NCBI GenBank assembly: GCA_021018815.1
Contig: JAITYX010000012.1
Location: forward strand, 6,063,001-6,127,000
DNA: 64,000 bases
From: Talinum fruticosum
Lineage: Eukaryota; Streptophyta; Magnoliopsida; Caryophyllales; Talinaceae
Reading direction: 5' to 3'
Shown: piece by piece, positions 22,590 to 33,639 of the stretch
Position numbering within the stretch: the first letter of the stretch is position 1
Layout: every line of letters starts with the position of its first letter
Notes under the pieces: generated by a model
Told to the model about the DNA's origin: nothing
The model's database searches: none
The model's input: the letters and a program-made list of their open reading frames with translations, nothing else
Position numbers and translations under genes: made by a program

Positions 22590-22960
22590 TACAAGGATCT
22601 AAGAGAGAACATATTGTATACAAGGGGAACGATAAACGGAAAAGTGTGCTGAATCATTATTCATGGAGAAAGTTGTACTAATGTTGCCTCACTACGCATG
22701 GTAGAGAAAGTTTAGGCTGCGTTGCACTCTCAGCTATACAATATTCGGAGGTTGAGTCAAGGTAAGGGTCTTAGAGTTAATTCTCACTATTTGATATCCT
22801 TTAGTATTAGGAAGTCATATGTTGATGACATATGGTGTGATGTTATCTTCATGGATACGTGTCATTTACGATTGGGTCGACCTTGGTTGTGTGACCATAG
22901 AGTTATATTCATAATGGGCTCAAAAATACATACGCCTTTACTAAAGATGTGAAAAACATG
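22590..22960 (+). pseudogene. pol: Chromovirus protease relic
   Basis: Reads RENILYTRGTINGKVC, a stop, then IIHGESCTNVASLRMVEKV. The canonical chromovirus protease has CxxIIDGGSCTNVAS, so the catalytic D and first G are replaced (H-G-E). The downstream block CDVIFMDTCHLRLGRPWL (about 22840-22890) matches the conserved C-terminal PMDACHLLLGRPWQ. Non-functional. Confidence 0.8.
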
Positions 22961-23039
22961 AAAGAGGTTTAATATGGTGTGATGTTATCCTCGATCCCTC
23001 ACAACTTCCAAAAACTAAACCAACGTAGACACCTAGCCA

Positions 23040-23736
23040 ATCGGAGCTCCTGATGACCTTAGTGGAAACTTATCTCCAATCCATGAAACTTGAACTTAGA
23101 CTTATGAGAGAGCTAATTCTTCTTGGTCAAGATGAAAGTGAGTCCTCAAAATTCCCTTTGACAAAACACTTATCGCTCGGTATGCTCATGTGTTTTCCTA
23201 GGATATACGCCTTAGTTTGCCACCCAAATGAAACATTCACCACTAGATAAACCTTATCCCAGGTACCTTTCTTCTAAAAAGTTTGCTTATAGAATGAACC
23301 CAAAAGACACCTCACAAGTGCCAAGACAATTTAAGGATTTGGTATCGAAAGGTCTTATGAGAGAAAGACTGACGCTGTGTGTTGTGCCTGCACTATTAGT
23401 GCTCGAAGAAAAAGGGTTATATGAGAATGCATATAGATAGCCGAGCTATTAACAAGATCACCATTAAATACCGGCATCCTATACCACGACTTGAAGATAT
23501 GTTGGATGAACTCCATGGTTCAAAGGTCTTTCCTATGATTGACCTTAGAACCGGATATTATCGAAGAAGGAGATGAATGGAAAACTGCTTTCAAAACCAA
23601 AGGAGGATTGTACGAATGGCTGGTTATGCCCTTTGGTTTGACAAATGCTCCAAGCACTTTTATGCGTTTGATGAATCAAGTTTTTAGACCTTTCATTGGA
23701 AAGTTTGTTATGGTCTTTTTGATGATATTATGATAT
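23040..23736 (+). pseudogene. pol: Chromovirus reverse transcriptase, 5' part
   Basis: Canonical RT blocks appear in three frames: a YRMNPKDT-QVPRQFKDLVSKGLMRE region (23290-23365, canonical YRxNPEEx..L..QV..L..KG.VRES), MLDELHGSK (about 23499-23525), [20 protein letters not shown] (23581-23640) and [15 protein letters not shown] (23641-23685). FIGKFVMVF leads to the FDDI active site, where one base is lost. The relic ends at 23736, where an Ogre/Tat LTR is inserted; no continuation is seen in this window. Confidence 0.85.
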
Positions 23737-25610
23737 TGTAGAAGCCACGGTTTCCCTTGGAGGGGCCCCGAGCTTCCCAATGAATTTACAGGTGGTCTTT
23801 TAAAAGTTTTTTTGTTTTTGGTTTTTGAAGATGAATATGATTTTATGGTTTTGAAGATCTATTTTAGAATGTGAGGATGAACCTCTTATTTAGATTTCCG
23901 AACTTTATAAATCAAGTTAAAATGAATTAAATCATATTGAGTGGCGGTTTTATTAATAATTTTATTTTATAAATTATTTTCAAAAATCCTGGGACATTAT
24001 TTCTTAACCCAAAAATAAAGAAAACTACAGTTTGTTGAATCTGCCGTGAGGCTTTAGGGCCAAACTAGTGTCAAGACACTGGTTCGGGTCTAAGCCTCAC
24101 TGCTGACCACTTAGTGCCGACGAAAGTCAGCACTTGGTGGTCGGCGTTGTCGGCTAGGTGCCACGGCTGAGGTGATCAGCCTCGGCCTTTGCCCTAGCTT
24201 GTAGATCCAAAATCCCCTTTTTATTGTTCGATCGGAAAAGCCGAGAAGCATATTTAAGAGAAATAAATCGGAAAAGGAGTCGCCGGTTAGTTTTTAAGAA
24301 TGAATAACTAACAAAACAAAATAAATAAATGCCCTTCAAATCTTAGTATGGGTAAACTAAGTTAAAAGAGGCTAAAAAGTGATTCCATCGAGTCTAGAAT
24401 CGAGAATCGGATTCGGGGCGAGGGTACAAAACATAGGGATAAGCCCTTCCGTTACGCCCGTCAAAGGACGACCATTACTAGTTTGAGTAGTGAATCTAAA
24501 TAACATATTAAACACAAGCGTACAACATGCCATACGGAATTAAAAGCAACCAAAACATGATAAAAGTGATAAAGGCATATATGAAAAACGATAAAGAAAG
24601 TAAAAGAAAAGGCGAAGAGGAAACGAAAGTGAAAACTAAAAGGATTACATCGGGCGGAGAGGAATTAAATAACGATACAACTTTTCTCCACAATGTGGAA
24701 AGAAATAAATTAGAAAAATGAATAATCGTCATGAAGGCCGAATTAGTGCCCTTAGATTATCCCACTCGCTGATTTATGACACATGGATTTTTAGGTTACG
24801 ATGTAGTTAGAATGGAGAGCGAGAATAGGAATAGGTCTGGAAAAAAAAAACCAAGAGATCGGAATACGAAAATGAGTATTTAGTCGCTCTTAGTTAGGTT
24901 TCAGCGACGTAACACTAAGGAATAAGTCGTTGCTTGAAATGAGAGCCTAAGCTCTCTATTTATAGGGAAAGGCTACGTCACAAAATGAACTTGACCTAGG
25001 GTTTTAATTCAATCAGCCGTTTAAACCGAACCGAGAATGAGCTAAAAGATCACAAAAAAACCAGGCCGAAATGTAAAGATTAAGCTGGGTAGAGCTGGAT
25101 CCCGCGATTGCGGGTGCTAGTCATACTACATCGTTACGGGTTCTTGAGCTCCTTCCATGCTACAATGGGATTCTTAGGCGAACGCAACGTTTTAAGTGAA
25201 AATAGACTGGTACGCGGCGCCGAACACGACTTCATTTTGAAGGAGGAAGGTCCGTGTCTCGGGCAAACTGTCTTGGAGCAAAATGAGGCGTTTTGATGCT
25301 TCGATAATGAAACGTGGCACCGGACATGACGTCATTCTAATGTCTTCGGTCTCCGTGTCTGGGTTGGATGTTAGTGATGAAAACACGGCGTGTTGATCCT
25401 GGAATTTCCCTGTATGCGGCACCGAACTTTCATTGACTCTGGAGGTTTGACCGGGCTTGGACCGTTAAAAAGAAAATGATTTTTGGACCAACCTAAGATT
25501 GAAGAGTATTTTATTTGGTGCTAAAGGGTTCTCTCGTGGTTTAGTGGCTCCTGTCACACCAATCAAATACCGTCCATGATCCAGATTCTCAAACAGGACT
25601 CGGGATTCAT
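23737..25610 (-). repeat. Ogre/Tat LTR (copy D), truncated
   Basis: Minus-strand LTR. Its 3' end is at 23737 (TGTAGAAGCCACGG, reverse of ...GTGGTTTCTACA). It matches the LTRs at 30475-32479, 38210-44556 and 48767-50715, including the GCCGACGCTGGCC-like GC block (24040-24200) and the TATA region. The first roughly 50 bp of the LTR (TGTAGACACCTAAAA...) are missing on the right, where copia leader sequence begins. It inserted in the chromovirus RT. Short ORFs here are not genes. Confidence 0.85.
24957..24964 (-). promoter_or_regulatory. TATA box of Ogre/Tat LTR D
   Basis: TATTTATA on plus (TATAAATA on minus), in the conserved context GACCTAxxxCTCCCTATAAATAGAG of the other Ogre LTRs (31235, 38830, 49448). 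Confidence 0.7.
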
Positions 25611-25781
25611 CACTCATATTTGTTTCTCTCTCACACTCTCACTCTCACTCGGGCTGGCTCTCTCTCTATCACTCATATTTGTTTCTCTCTTACTCTCACT
25701 CAGTTTTCATTCTATGTTCACTATCACTTTCACTCGAATTTCTTCTTCTCTTTAAATCACTCTCTTTATCCGTCAGTCAAA
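25611..25781 (+). promoter_or_regulatory. CT-rich leader of copia extra ORF
   Basis: Almost pure C/T tract (CTCTCACTCTCACT...). It includes a direct repeat of 23 bp at 25609-25631 and 25668-25690, a 59-bp tandem duplication. It corresponds to the leader before the extra ORF on the minus strand (53246-53497) and at 63864-64000. The TATA box seen in those copies is lost here because the junction with the Ogre LTR falls downstream of it. Confidence 0.6.
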
Positions 25782-26282
25782 ATAACAAAAAGAGACCTTT
25801 TGAAGTTAAAGGTGCTTCTTCAACTAAGAAGAAGCTCATAAGTTCTTCCTAAGCCATTCTTTAAATTTCCAAACCTAAAGCCTCATAATGTGAGCACTCA
25901 TAACACAAGCTAGATCCTCTCTAAAACTAGAGCAATCGAAAGAGCCCTCTATTGCTCGTCACTACTCGGTTGACAACAAATCCTTCCTTTATACTAAAAT
26001 TTCTTGGGTTCACAATCCAAAATCTACTAACTTTCTTAGTCTTTGAACTTTTTATTATTATGTTTATCCTTCCCTCATCATTGAATTTTATCATAATCTC
26101 TCCTTCTTTGACCCCTTAATTATGATATCTTATGTTCAAGGGAAAAAGATTCTCATCAATCCTGCCCTTCTTCAAAAACTCTTTAATATCGATTGCCTCA
26201 TCCTCAACTGTAACACTTAGAAATTTGCTTGAGGTTGTAGATGACTTCTATGCTAAATATGTCATAACCAAAACCGAAGGTT
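25782..26282 (+). pseudogene. Extra (non-gag/pol) copia ORF relic
   Basis: Diverged homologue of the minus-strand ORF at 52019-53245. The start codon position reads ATA (25782). The opening KR..FEVKGASSTKKK corresponds to MPKR...GSTTKK. Aligned blocks are SVDNKSFLYTKISWVHNPKS (about 25966-26026) against TLDDKFFPTTKFSWLNHIKS, YPSLIIEFYHNLS against YPELVSSFYSNLS, and LLEVVDDFYAKYV (about 26231-26270) against FNEVADEFFEKYA. The FY.NLS and later blocks resemble the 'putative plant transposon protein' family (PF20167); that is from memory. It fuses into the middle of gag near 26282, implying a deletion of the sequence between. Confidence 0.65.
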
Positions 26283-26760
26283 AGAAAGCTTTTGAGATGT
26301 CTTCCCAAGAATAAATAGGGTCTAAAGGTAATAACAATTAAAGAAGCTCAGGACCTTAGAAAACTAACGCTTGATATGCTCATTAGGAAACTCCTTACCC
26401 ATAACCTACATCTCTAAGAATAGGAAGCTGAGGTCAGCACGAGAAGGAATGTTGCCTTGAAAGCCTCAAAAAATTTGGACCAAGTCCAAGCAGCTTAGAT
26501 TCAAATGAGGACTCGATGGTAGTTCTTGCTAGAGGTTTCAAAGAGATGATGAAACACAAGAAGTGGTAGAAGAACCAAGAAATGAGGTTCCTTGAAGAGA
26601 CATTAAAGGTAAAGCCTTTTCTCTCAAAATTCTTCTTCTACTAAACACTCTGGGTGTTTTGAGTATAGTAGTTAAAAATGCATTGTCAAGGATTTCCAAA
26701 GAGGAAAAGAAAGCCATGGTGGGTACATGGGGTGAAGATGAATTAGAAGATTAGGAAGAC
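26283..26760 (+). pseudogene. gag: Copia gag, 3' part, broken
   Basis: Starts within gag: KLLRCLPKNK, a stop, then VITIKEAQDLRKLTLDMLIRK and LLTHNL match the SLPKRRWGPKVTAIEETRNL...LTHEI block of the copy at 653-1039. The knuckle at about 26651-26692 reads CFEY...KCIVKDF, so two of the four zinc ligands are lost. The N-terminal half is missing. Confidence 0.75.
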
Positions 26761-28300
26761 ATTGTGGATGAATCTAAGCTGTCTTATTGCAAGGAGTCAT
26801 CTGACTCGAGAAAACTACTTCCCAAGAGGTAATTAATTAGTTTCTTAAGTTCTCTAAGAAAGATCTTGCTATGTTTTTTTTACTTAGAGGAAAAGTCCAA
26901 TTCTAATTTTTCCCTCTTTTAAGAAAAAGTTGAGTGTTTAGAAACTAAGAACACTATTTTAAAAAATGATTTAGAAAAAGTGACACTTAACATCAAGGTG
27001 CTCGATACCAGCTCACAAGATAATGAGACTGAGTCTAAGAATTTGAAATGAGAATGAGCTTTTAAAGAAAAGGCAGGAAGAGTCTCATACCATGATTTTA
27101 AAACTTAGGGCTAGAAAAACCTTGATCTACTTCTGAGTTCTTAGTGTGTTTCTTTTAGAAAAGAAGGTTTGGGTTTTAACTCTTCATAGGAAGATAACTC
27201 CTATAAGAGTCTTTTTAAAAAGGACACCAAAAAAATCACTTTTAAAAAAGCTAAGAATGGTCCAACTCAATTCTTGAGAAAAAGGACTGAGCCTAGAAAA
27301 CTTTGTCGAAAGAAGTCTCCCTAGGCCTCTTACAAAAAAAATATTTTCACTAATCTAAGACTAAGTTTTCAAGGAGGAAGAGTCAGAATCAATCTCACCC
27401 TAAGATTATTCGGATATCGGTTCCCAAGAGTGCCCTTCCTCCAAAGCCGACCTTATCAAGACAATCACTGGGTTTATTAGAGGAAGTGTGAAGGATTAGT
27501 TTTCTTTCCTTTTGCAGGTATGCCATAAAGAAATGGAAGATCACTGGTTCCTAGAGTGTGGTTTCTTAAGACACATGACTGCAGACTCAAGCCTCTTCAC
27601 TGAGTTGAAAAAGAAGATAGGTAGATGAGTCACATTTGGAAACAACGAAAAAGTAAAATTATTGGGATTAAAAGAGTTGGATGGAGACAATTCAGTCAAT
27701 CCAGTCTACCTCATTGAAGGACTCAAACACAACCTTATGAGCATATCACGACTATGCGACAAAGGTTAAGAGGTAACTTTTACTCAAACTGATTGTTTCA
27801 TCAGCAACAACTCATGTAACCAAACTTTCTAATTTCAAATCGGATAATACATACTCTTTCTTTAAGTAATTATTCTTAAAATCTTTCTTGTCTTAAAGCT
27901 GTTGTAAATGATTCATGGACATGGCATCATAGATTAGCCTATATTGGCATATACTATCAAGAAGTTATCAGCACATGGGTTAGCCCGAGAACTCCCTAAA
28001 TGTGCTTTTAAGAAACATAAAATTTGTGATGCTTGTATAAAAGGGAAACAATGAAGATCTTAATTTGAACCACTCAAATTTGTTTCCACATCCAAAGTGC
28101 TTAAACTAATTCATATGAATTTACGTAGGGAAATTCCTGTTAAGAGCTTAGGAGGTAAATCATATGTTCTTTTTATTGTTGATTGTTATTTAAGATTTAC
28201 CTTGTTATGTTTTCTTAAGAACAAAAATGAAGCATTCAAGGAGTTCTCCAGGGTTTGTAGATATGTAAACTTGAATATGGGACTCATATCATAAGGGTCA
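26761..28300 (+). pseudogene. pol: Copia pol: linker, protease, GAG-pre-integrase, integrase start
   Basis: The linker (26800-27480) resembles the other copies and ends with FSRKKS...IRISVPKS-like sequence. The protease site near 27548-27590 reads WFLECGFLRHMTAD against canonical WYLDSGCSRHMTG, so the catalytic D is E and S is C. VNPVYLIEGLKHNLMSISRL follows (about 27697-27757). GAG-pre-integrase is at 27908-28080 (DSWTWHHRLAYI). Integrase (28097-28294) keeps GGKSYVLFIVD but the first catalytic aspartate is N (HMNL, canonical HxDL). Many stops. Confidence 0.8.
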
Positions 28301-29120
28301 AGACTGACCTTGGAAGAGAATTCAACTGCTCCGAGTTTGTAGGCTTCGAGACAAATCAAGGATCTTTCACAACTTCTTAACTCCAAGAACCCCTCAAGAT
28401 AACAGAGTTGCTGCACCAAATAATAGAACCCTCAAGCAGATTGGTAGAACAATGATGATCGAGAATGATTTACCACATTACTTCTAGGCTAAAGCAATCA
28501 ACACTTACTCTAAATCGTTGTCTCATTAGCCCAATCCTCAAGAAAACACCATATGAGCTCTACAAAGGCAAGAAACCCAACATCTCTTACTTCTACCGAT
28601 TTGGGTGCAAATGTTTTATTCACAACAGTGGTAAAACTCATCTACTAAGTTTCGGGCTAGATTAGACAAAGGTATTTTCCTTGGTTATTTTACTTTTAGT
28701 AAAGCTAATCGTTTATTTAACAAAAGGACTAACACGAGTGGAAGAAAAATATTCACATTGTCTTTTTATGAAGTCTGTCTATGGCAGGATAAGTGAGTCA
28801 AGATTTTCAGATCTCAAGCTCACCATAGATGATGATGAATTGATTGAAGCTGATCTCAAAAATGATGAACACAAAAGAATAAAGCCCTCACTTAACTCAG
28901 TTCAACAGATTGAGCATCTCGGTCAAGACTCAGCTCAAGGACCTCAAACACAAGAAGGAACTGAGACAACACTAATTGAGAAGCAAGTATTCATGATCCT
29001 AATCGAGTTAATGAAACATTTGGAAGAGCTTTCAAGTATAATTCTAGTCACCCCCTTGAGAATATTATTTCAAATATTAACTCAAGTGTGCAAACCCATT
29101 CTTCTCGTCGTAATTTTTAT
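28301..29120 (+). pseudogene. pol: Copia integrase C-terminal part and linker
   Basis: VKTDLGREFNCSEF (about 28300-28340) is the second-aspartate block and keeps D. The E block (QQNGVVERKN) is scrambled. NRCLISPILKKTPYELYKGK and ISYFYRFGCKCFIHN (28525-28630) are the integrase C-terminal core. 28681-29145 holds an open stretch (VEEKYSHCLF...), including the acidic linker DDDELIEADLKNDEHK, which precedes RT. Confidence 0.75.
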
Positions 29121-30474
29121 GCATTTCCTACATTCATATCGGTGATAGAACCTAAGAATGCGGTGGAAGCCTTGAACTCGAAAAGCAAGAAGAATTCTCT
29201 CGGTTTTAAAGCAGCCAAGTTTGGACATTAATTGATCGACCAACCGACCACCCAATTGTAGGAACCAAATGGCTTTTTAAAAACAAACTAGATGATGAAG
29301 GTTTGGTAGTTAGAAGTAAGGCCGGACTAGTAGCTCAAGTGTACAATAAAAAAGAAGGTATTGATTGTGAGGAAACCTTTGCACCGGTCTAGGATTAAAG
29401 CTATTAGAATTTTACTTACGTTTGCATCTAGCATAAACATCGAACTTTATCAAATAGATATCAAATGTGCTTTGCTAAATGGTTTTATTCATGAAGAAGT
29501 TTATGTTAGCACCCCCTAGATTTGAAAATCCTCAATTTTCAAACCATGCTATCAAAGGTTAAGCAATTTCTTGGTCGAAAACGGTTTTAAAAGAGTTTTG
29601 ATTGAGAAAACCTTATTTACAAAAACCAAGGGCAAGGATTTAATTATCATTGACATTTTTGTTGATGATTTTATCTTTGTTGCTACTAATGGAACCCTCT
29701 ACTAAGAGTTTTCTGAGAAAAGATTGGAATTGCAAATGAGTATGATGAGAGAATTGAATTTTTTCCTTGGATTGTAAATCAAGAAAGAAAATGATGGAAT
29801 CTATGTGCATCGAACCAAGTATGTGAAAGAGATGCTATAGAAGTACAAATTTAAGGATGCAAAATCAGCAACTACACCAATGGCCAACATAAAGCTGGAC
29901 TCGAGATGAGATCGATAAGTTAGTACATCTAAAAATCTACAGAGCTATGATTAGATCTCTACTTCACCACACTTCTAATAGGCCAAATATCATGTTTAGT
30001 GTATGCCTTTGAGCAATATTTTCAGCTAATCGAAATGAATCTTATCTCACTATGGGGAAGAGAATTTTTAGATAGGCACTTTGTCACTTGGTCTCTAGTA
30101 TTTTAAAGACTCGGATCTAATCCTCGGTGGGTATTCGATTTCGATTATCCGAGTATAATGTTGATAGGAAGAGTACATCATGGGCATGCCAATTTCATAA
30201 ACACTCCATGACCTTATGGTACTCTAAGAAGTTGCACTCGGTTGCTATGGATCAAGCAATATTTAAAGGATCTTTGACTAACATTCTCATCCATCCCTAT
30301 GAACTATGACAACCAGAGTGCAATAAGCATAAAGAAAAATCAAGTTCAATACTTAAAAAGAATGCACATTGAGGTCGAGTATCATTTTTTGAGAAACCAT
30401 GCTTGAAAAAGGTGATATTGTTTTAAAATTTATTCCTATTAAACTTCAATTAGTTGCTATTTTCACAAAGGCTT
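29121..30474 (+). pseudogene. pol: Copia reverse transcriptase and RNase H, broken
   Basis: RT blocks: VIEPKNAVEALNS (about 29140-29180), GTKWLFKNKLDDEGLVVRSK (29262-29318) and KEGIDCEETFAPV. The active site is FVDD (29658-29669). QMSMMRELNFFLGL and KENDGIYVHRTKYVKEML follow to 29840. The RAWYERL region is deleted or scrambled. RNase H: YNVDRKSTSWACQF (about 30142-30190) and MDQAIFKGSLTNI. The sequence is cut at FTKAL (30474) by an Ogre/Tat element and resumes at 44557. Confidence 0.8.
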
Positions 30475-32479
30475 TGTAGACACCTAAAAAGTATCGTCCT
30501 TTTCTCTATTTTGTATTTGATGGCCTGATGATGAAACCCCGAGTCTTGTTTAAGGATTTGGATCTCGAACCGTGATCGATTGGTATGACATAAGCCGATA
30601 AACCACAAAGAATCCCCAGCACCATATAAATAGCCTTTTACCTTGGGTCGATCCAAAAATCCCTCTTTCTTTCGAATGATCCAAGAACCGGGCCAAGCCT
30701 TCGGAGACAACGGAGTCCGAGTCTTGCGTATCGGGCGATTCCAAGCTCGAGATTCTGCGTTTCATTTCAGTCCAACCGGACAAGGAGCTGAAGACCTCAA
30801 GATGACGTTAGACGCTGCATTCCATGATCACAAGCATCAAAGTGCTGCATTTTGGCTCCAAAACAGTCCACCCGAGACTAGGAGCACACATCCCACATCA
30901 AAATTGGAGCCTGCCAAAAATGGAAACTTTCAAATAATGGAAACTCGCTAAAAATAAAAACTTTCCATATTTGGAAAGTTGTTATGGCTGGCGCCTGCCA
31001 CCCCAAAATGTTATTTAAAACATTGCGTTTTGCCCCGGAGACTCCTTTGGAAGCACGCTAGGCACGAAACCCTAGGCAACACCCTTGGTAGTCGGTGCCA
31101 TGAATCGTATCCTATTCGGTTCTATCCTTTGCTTTATCCAGTCTTATCACTTTGATCCTGGCCCAATTTTTGCTACTAGCCTTGGACGCCTGGCCGAGAG
31201 AAAACCCTAGGTCATTCCTTGACCTAACCCCTCCCTATAAATAGAGAGTCTTGGCTCTCATTCCCACATGGCTTCTTAGATTAGCATCACGCTGCTCAAA
31301 CTCGCCTAAGAGCTACTAAATACTCTATTTGGTATTCTAATCTCTGGTCCCTTTCAACCTATTCCTTCTCTACTTCTATCATACTCCCTACATCCGATCT
31401 ATGAACTCCATCAGTCACACATCCGCCTACCTACCTACCTACACTAAAACCTCATAAAAAGTCCCTCTCATTCGCCACCATCGCATCAAGTGGTCTAGAT
31501 CCAACATCCAAATCAGCAGGTGGGACAACTTGAAGTCACGGATTCAATCCTCACAACGATTTATTTATTTTATGCTTTCTTTATCGCTTTCCGTATTGTG
31601 GATTCGAGATGTATCGCTTTTAATTCCTCCTCATCCGATGTAATCTTTTAGATTTCTCGCTTTCTTTTCCTTTTCCGCTTTTCTTTACTTTTGCTTTTAT
31701 CACTTTCCTTTATTATGTCTTGGTTGCTTTAATTTCACTGAGCATGTTTCTTGCTTGCTTGTTTTACATTATTTGAATTCACTACTCGAACTAGTAATGA
31801 TCGTCTTCGGACAAGCGGAATGGAAGGGTTTATCCCTACGTTTCATTCCTCGCCCCGAATCGATTCTTGGTTCAAAGACCGATGGAGTCATTTTTAGCCT
31901 CTTTTAGTCGTAGTTTTCCCATGCTAAGATTGGAAGAGCAAACTTTATTTTTCTTTTTGTCGGTCTTTCTTTCCTAAAAGCCGATTGGCATCTCCCTTTT
32001 ATTTACTTCTTCTAAATTTGCTTCCCAGCTATTTCTAATCGAACACTAAGAAAACAGGTTATGGATCTACCAGCCAGGGCGAGACCGAGGCTGATTTCCT
32101 CAATCGCGGCCTCGGCCAGCGTCGGCCAAGTCGCCGCCTACACCGTGTGGTCGATGAATCGGGCTCGTGTCCAAATCGCTGTTTTCACACCGGTTTGGCC
32201 CCAGAGCCTCACGGTACAAACAAAAACCCTAATTTTTATTTTTCGGTTAAGTAATAAAATGTCGGGACTTCGAAAATAATTTCTAAAATAAAATAATTAC
32301 TAAAACCGCCATTCAAACTTTGCATAATCAGATTTAATAAAATTCGAAAATCTTAATAAAAGGTTCATCCCCACATTCCAAAATCGACTTTCAAAACCAT
32401 CTTCAAAATCAATCGTTAAAAAAGAGACCCAAAATAAGTGGCAAAGCTCGGCATACCCGGATCGGTCGTGGTTCCTACA
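30475..32479 (+). repeat. Ogre/Tat 5' LTR (copy F)
   Basis: 2,005 bp, TGTAGACACCTAAAA to GTGGTTCCTACA. TATAAATA is at 31235-31242. It contains GAACCGTGATCGATT, a CCGCCxACC-like GC block, and at 31541-31570 the uninterrupted version of the site where the CACTA element inserted in the 3' LTR. Confidence 0.9.
31235..31242 (+). promoter_or_regulatory. TATA box of Ogre/Tat 5' LTR
   Basis: TATAAATA within CCTCCCTATAAATAGAGAG, followed by a CT-rich leader. Conserved in all four Ogre LTRs of the window. Confidence 0.75.
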
Positions 32480-32481
32480 GG

Positions 32482-32498
32482 TGGCGACTCCACTGGGG
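32482..32498 (+). other. Primer binding site, tRNA-Arg type (Ogre hallmark)
   Basis: TGGCGACTCCACTGGGG begins 2 bp after the LTR. This sequence is the recognised Ogre/Tat primer site complementary to a tRNA-Arg 3' end. The copy at 50717 is degraded. Confidence 0.85.
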
Positions 32499-32499
32499 A

Positions 32500-33000
32500 A
32501 TAAATTTTTTATTAAGAAGGCAAAATTTGATACTAGTTTAAACACTCGGTTTAAATAACTAGGAAAACTTTATTGTACCCCCATTTTACCCTTTCGGAGA
32601 GAGGCTCCCACTTGGTTCCTTTAGGCGGGCCCAACTAGGTTTGATTGCTCGAGGAAACAGTACCTCATTCCTCGTAGCACGCACTCTGAGGCTAAACCCT
32701 TTGGTTCACCAAGAGGCACCAAGAATTCTGGTTAGTATCCGTATCCGTGCAACATATGGGGGACCAAATTCTCGGACTACATGCCACCATGTATCCAAAT
32801 TCTTGAACTCTTTGGTCATAGAACTTTTGGACTATTAGGTGGTTACCCTCTTCATTTGCATGCTAGAATGAGTGTGTGTTTTAGATTTAATCGTCTACTT
32901 GTAAGTACGAAAAGGTGAGGCGCGCTGAATAATCCTTGCACGGATGCAAAAATAAAAAAATATAATAAAACCTTGAGTTGGTCCAATTATGTGCATTTTA
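32500..33000 (+). other. Ogre 5' untranslated region
   Basis: No coding signal. Contains the phrases CGGAGAGAGGCTCCCACTTGGTTCC and GGCTTGATTGCT also seen at 50880-50935 in the second Ogre element. Confidence 0.6.
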
Positions 33001-33009
33001 ACCAAAAGT

Positions 33010-33540
33010 TAAAAATTGCATTCCCCTTTTAGGTCAATCCATTCATTCCATATTTTCATTGGCTAAAATAAAAATCATGTCAAAATAGGTGAGTCCATAT
33101 TTGCATTTCATTTTTTACATTAACCAAAAAAATTTCATCTCAACTAGGTTAGTCCAAATTTTGCATTTCATTTTTGCATTATCCAAAATAAACTTCATCT
33201 CAATTAGGGTGAGTCCGCATTTCATTTTTGCATTAGCCAAAAATAAATTCATCCCTAATTATGATAGTCTTTCATTTGCATTAGCCAAAGTCAAATTCAT
33301 CTCTAATTTGGAAAGTCTTTCATTTGCATTAGCCAAAACTACATTCATTTCTAATTAGGAGAGTCTTTCATTTGCATTAGCCAAATAAAAAATTCACCTC
33401 ATATTAGGTAAATCTGCTTTACATTTCCATTTCTCATTTAGCCAAAAGAAATTCATCTTCCATTAGGAGTAATTATCTATGCATTTTAGTTCCGCACTAG
33501 CCAAATCATAGAATCATCCTAGATTAAGGCATAGCATTTG
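33010..33540 (+). repeat. Tandem repeat in Ogre 5' UTR
   Basis: About ten degenerate units of roughly 45-55 bp, each with GCATTAGCCAAAA, then ATTCATCTC, then ATTAGG(T/A)GAGTC. Read through, it gives a repetitive 89-codon ORF (33089-33358, FALAKxxFIS) that I do not consider a gene. A shorter version is at 51470-51720. Confidence 0.8.
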
Positions 33541-33639
33541 TGCATACATTCCATTCAATTTGTTTTGCATCCCCTTATGTGCATCAAAATAAAAGACAAT
33601 ATCATTTTCTTTTATTTTAGGATCGATCGTTCCTCAATT

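Noticed and set aside
24154..25422. Several short minus and plus ORFs (24154, 24508, 24527, 25108, 25192)
   Set aside because: All lie inside an Ogre/Tat LTR that matches three other LTR copies; none is conserved among them.
33089..33358. 89-codon ORF with repeated FALAKxxFIS motif
   Set aside because: It is a read-through of an AT-rich tandem repeat in the Ogre 5' UTR. The other copy (51470-51720) does not keep a comparable open frame.
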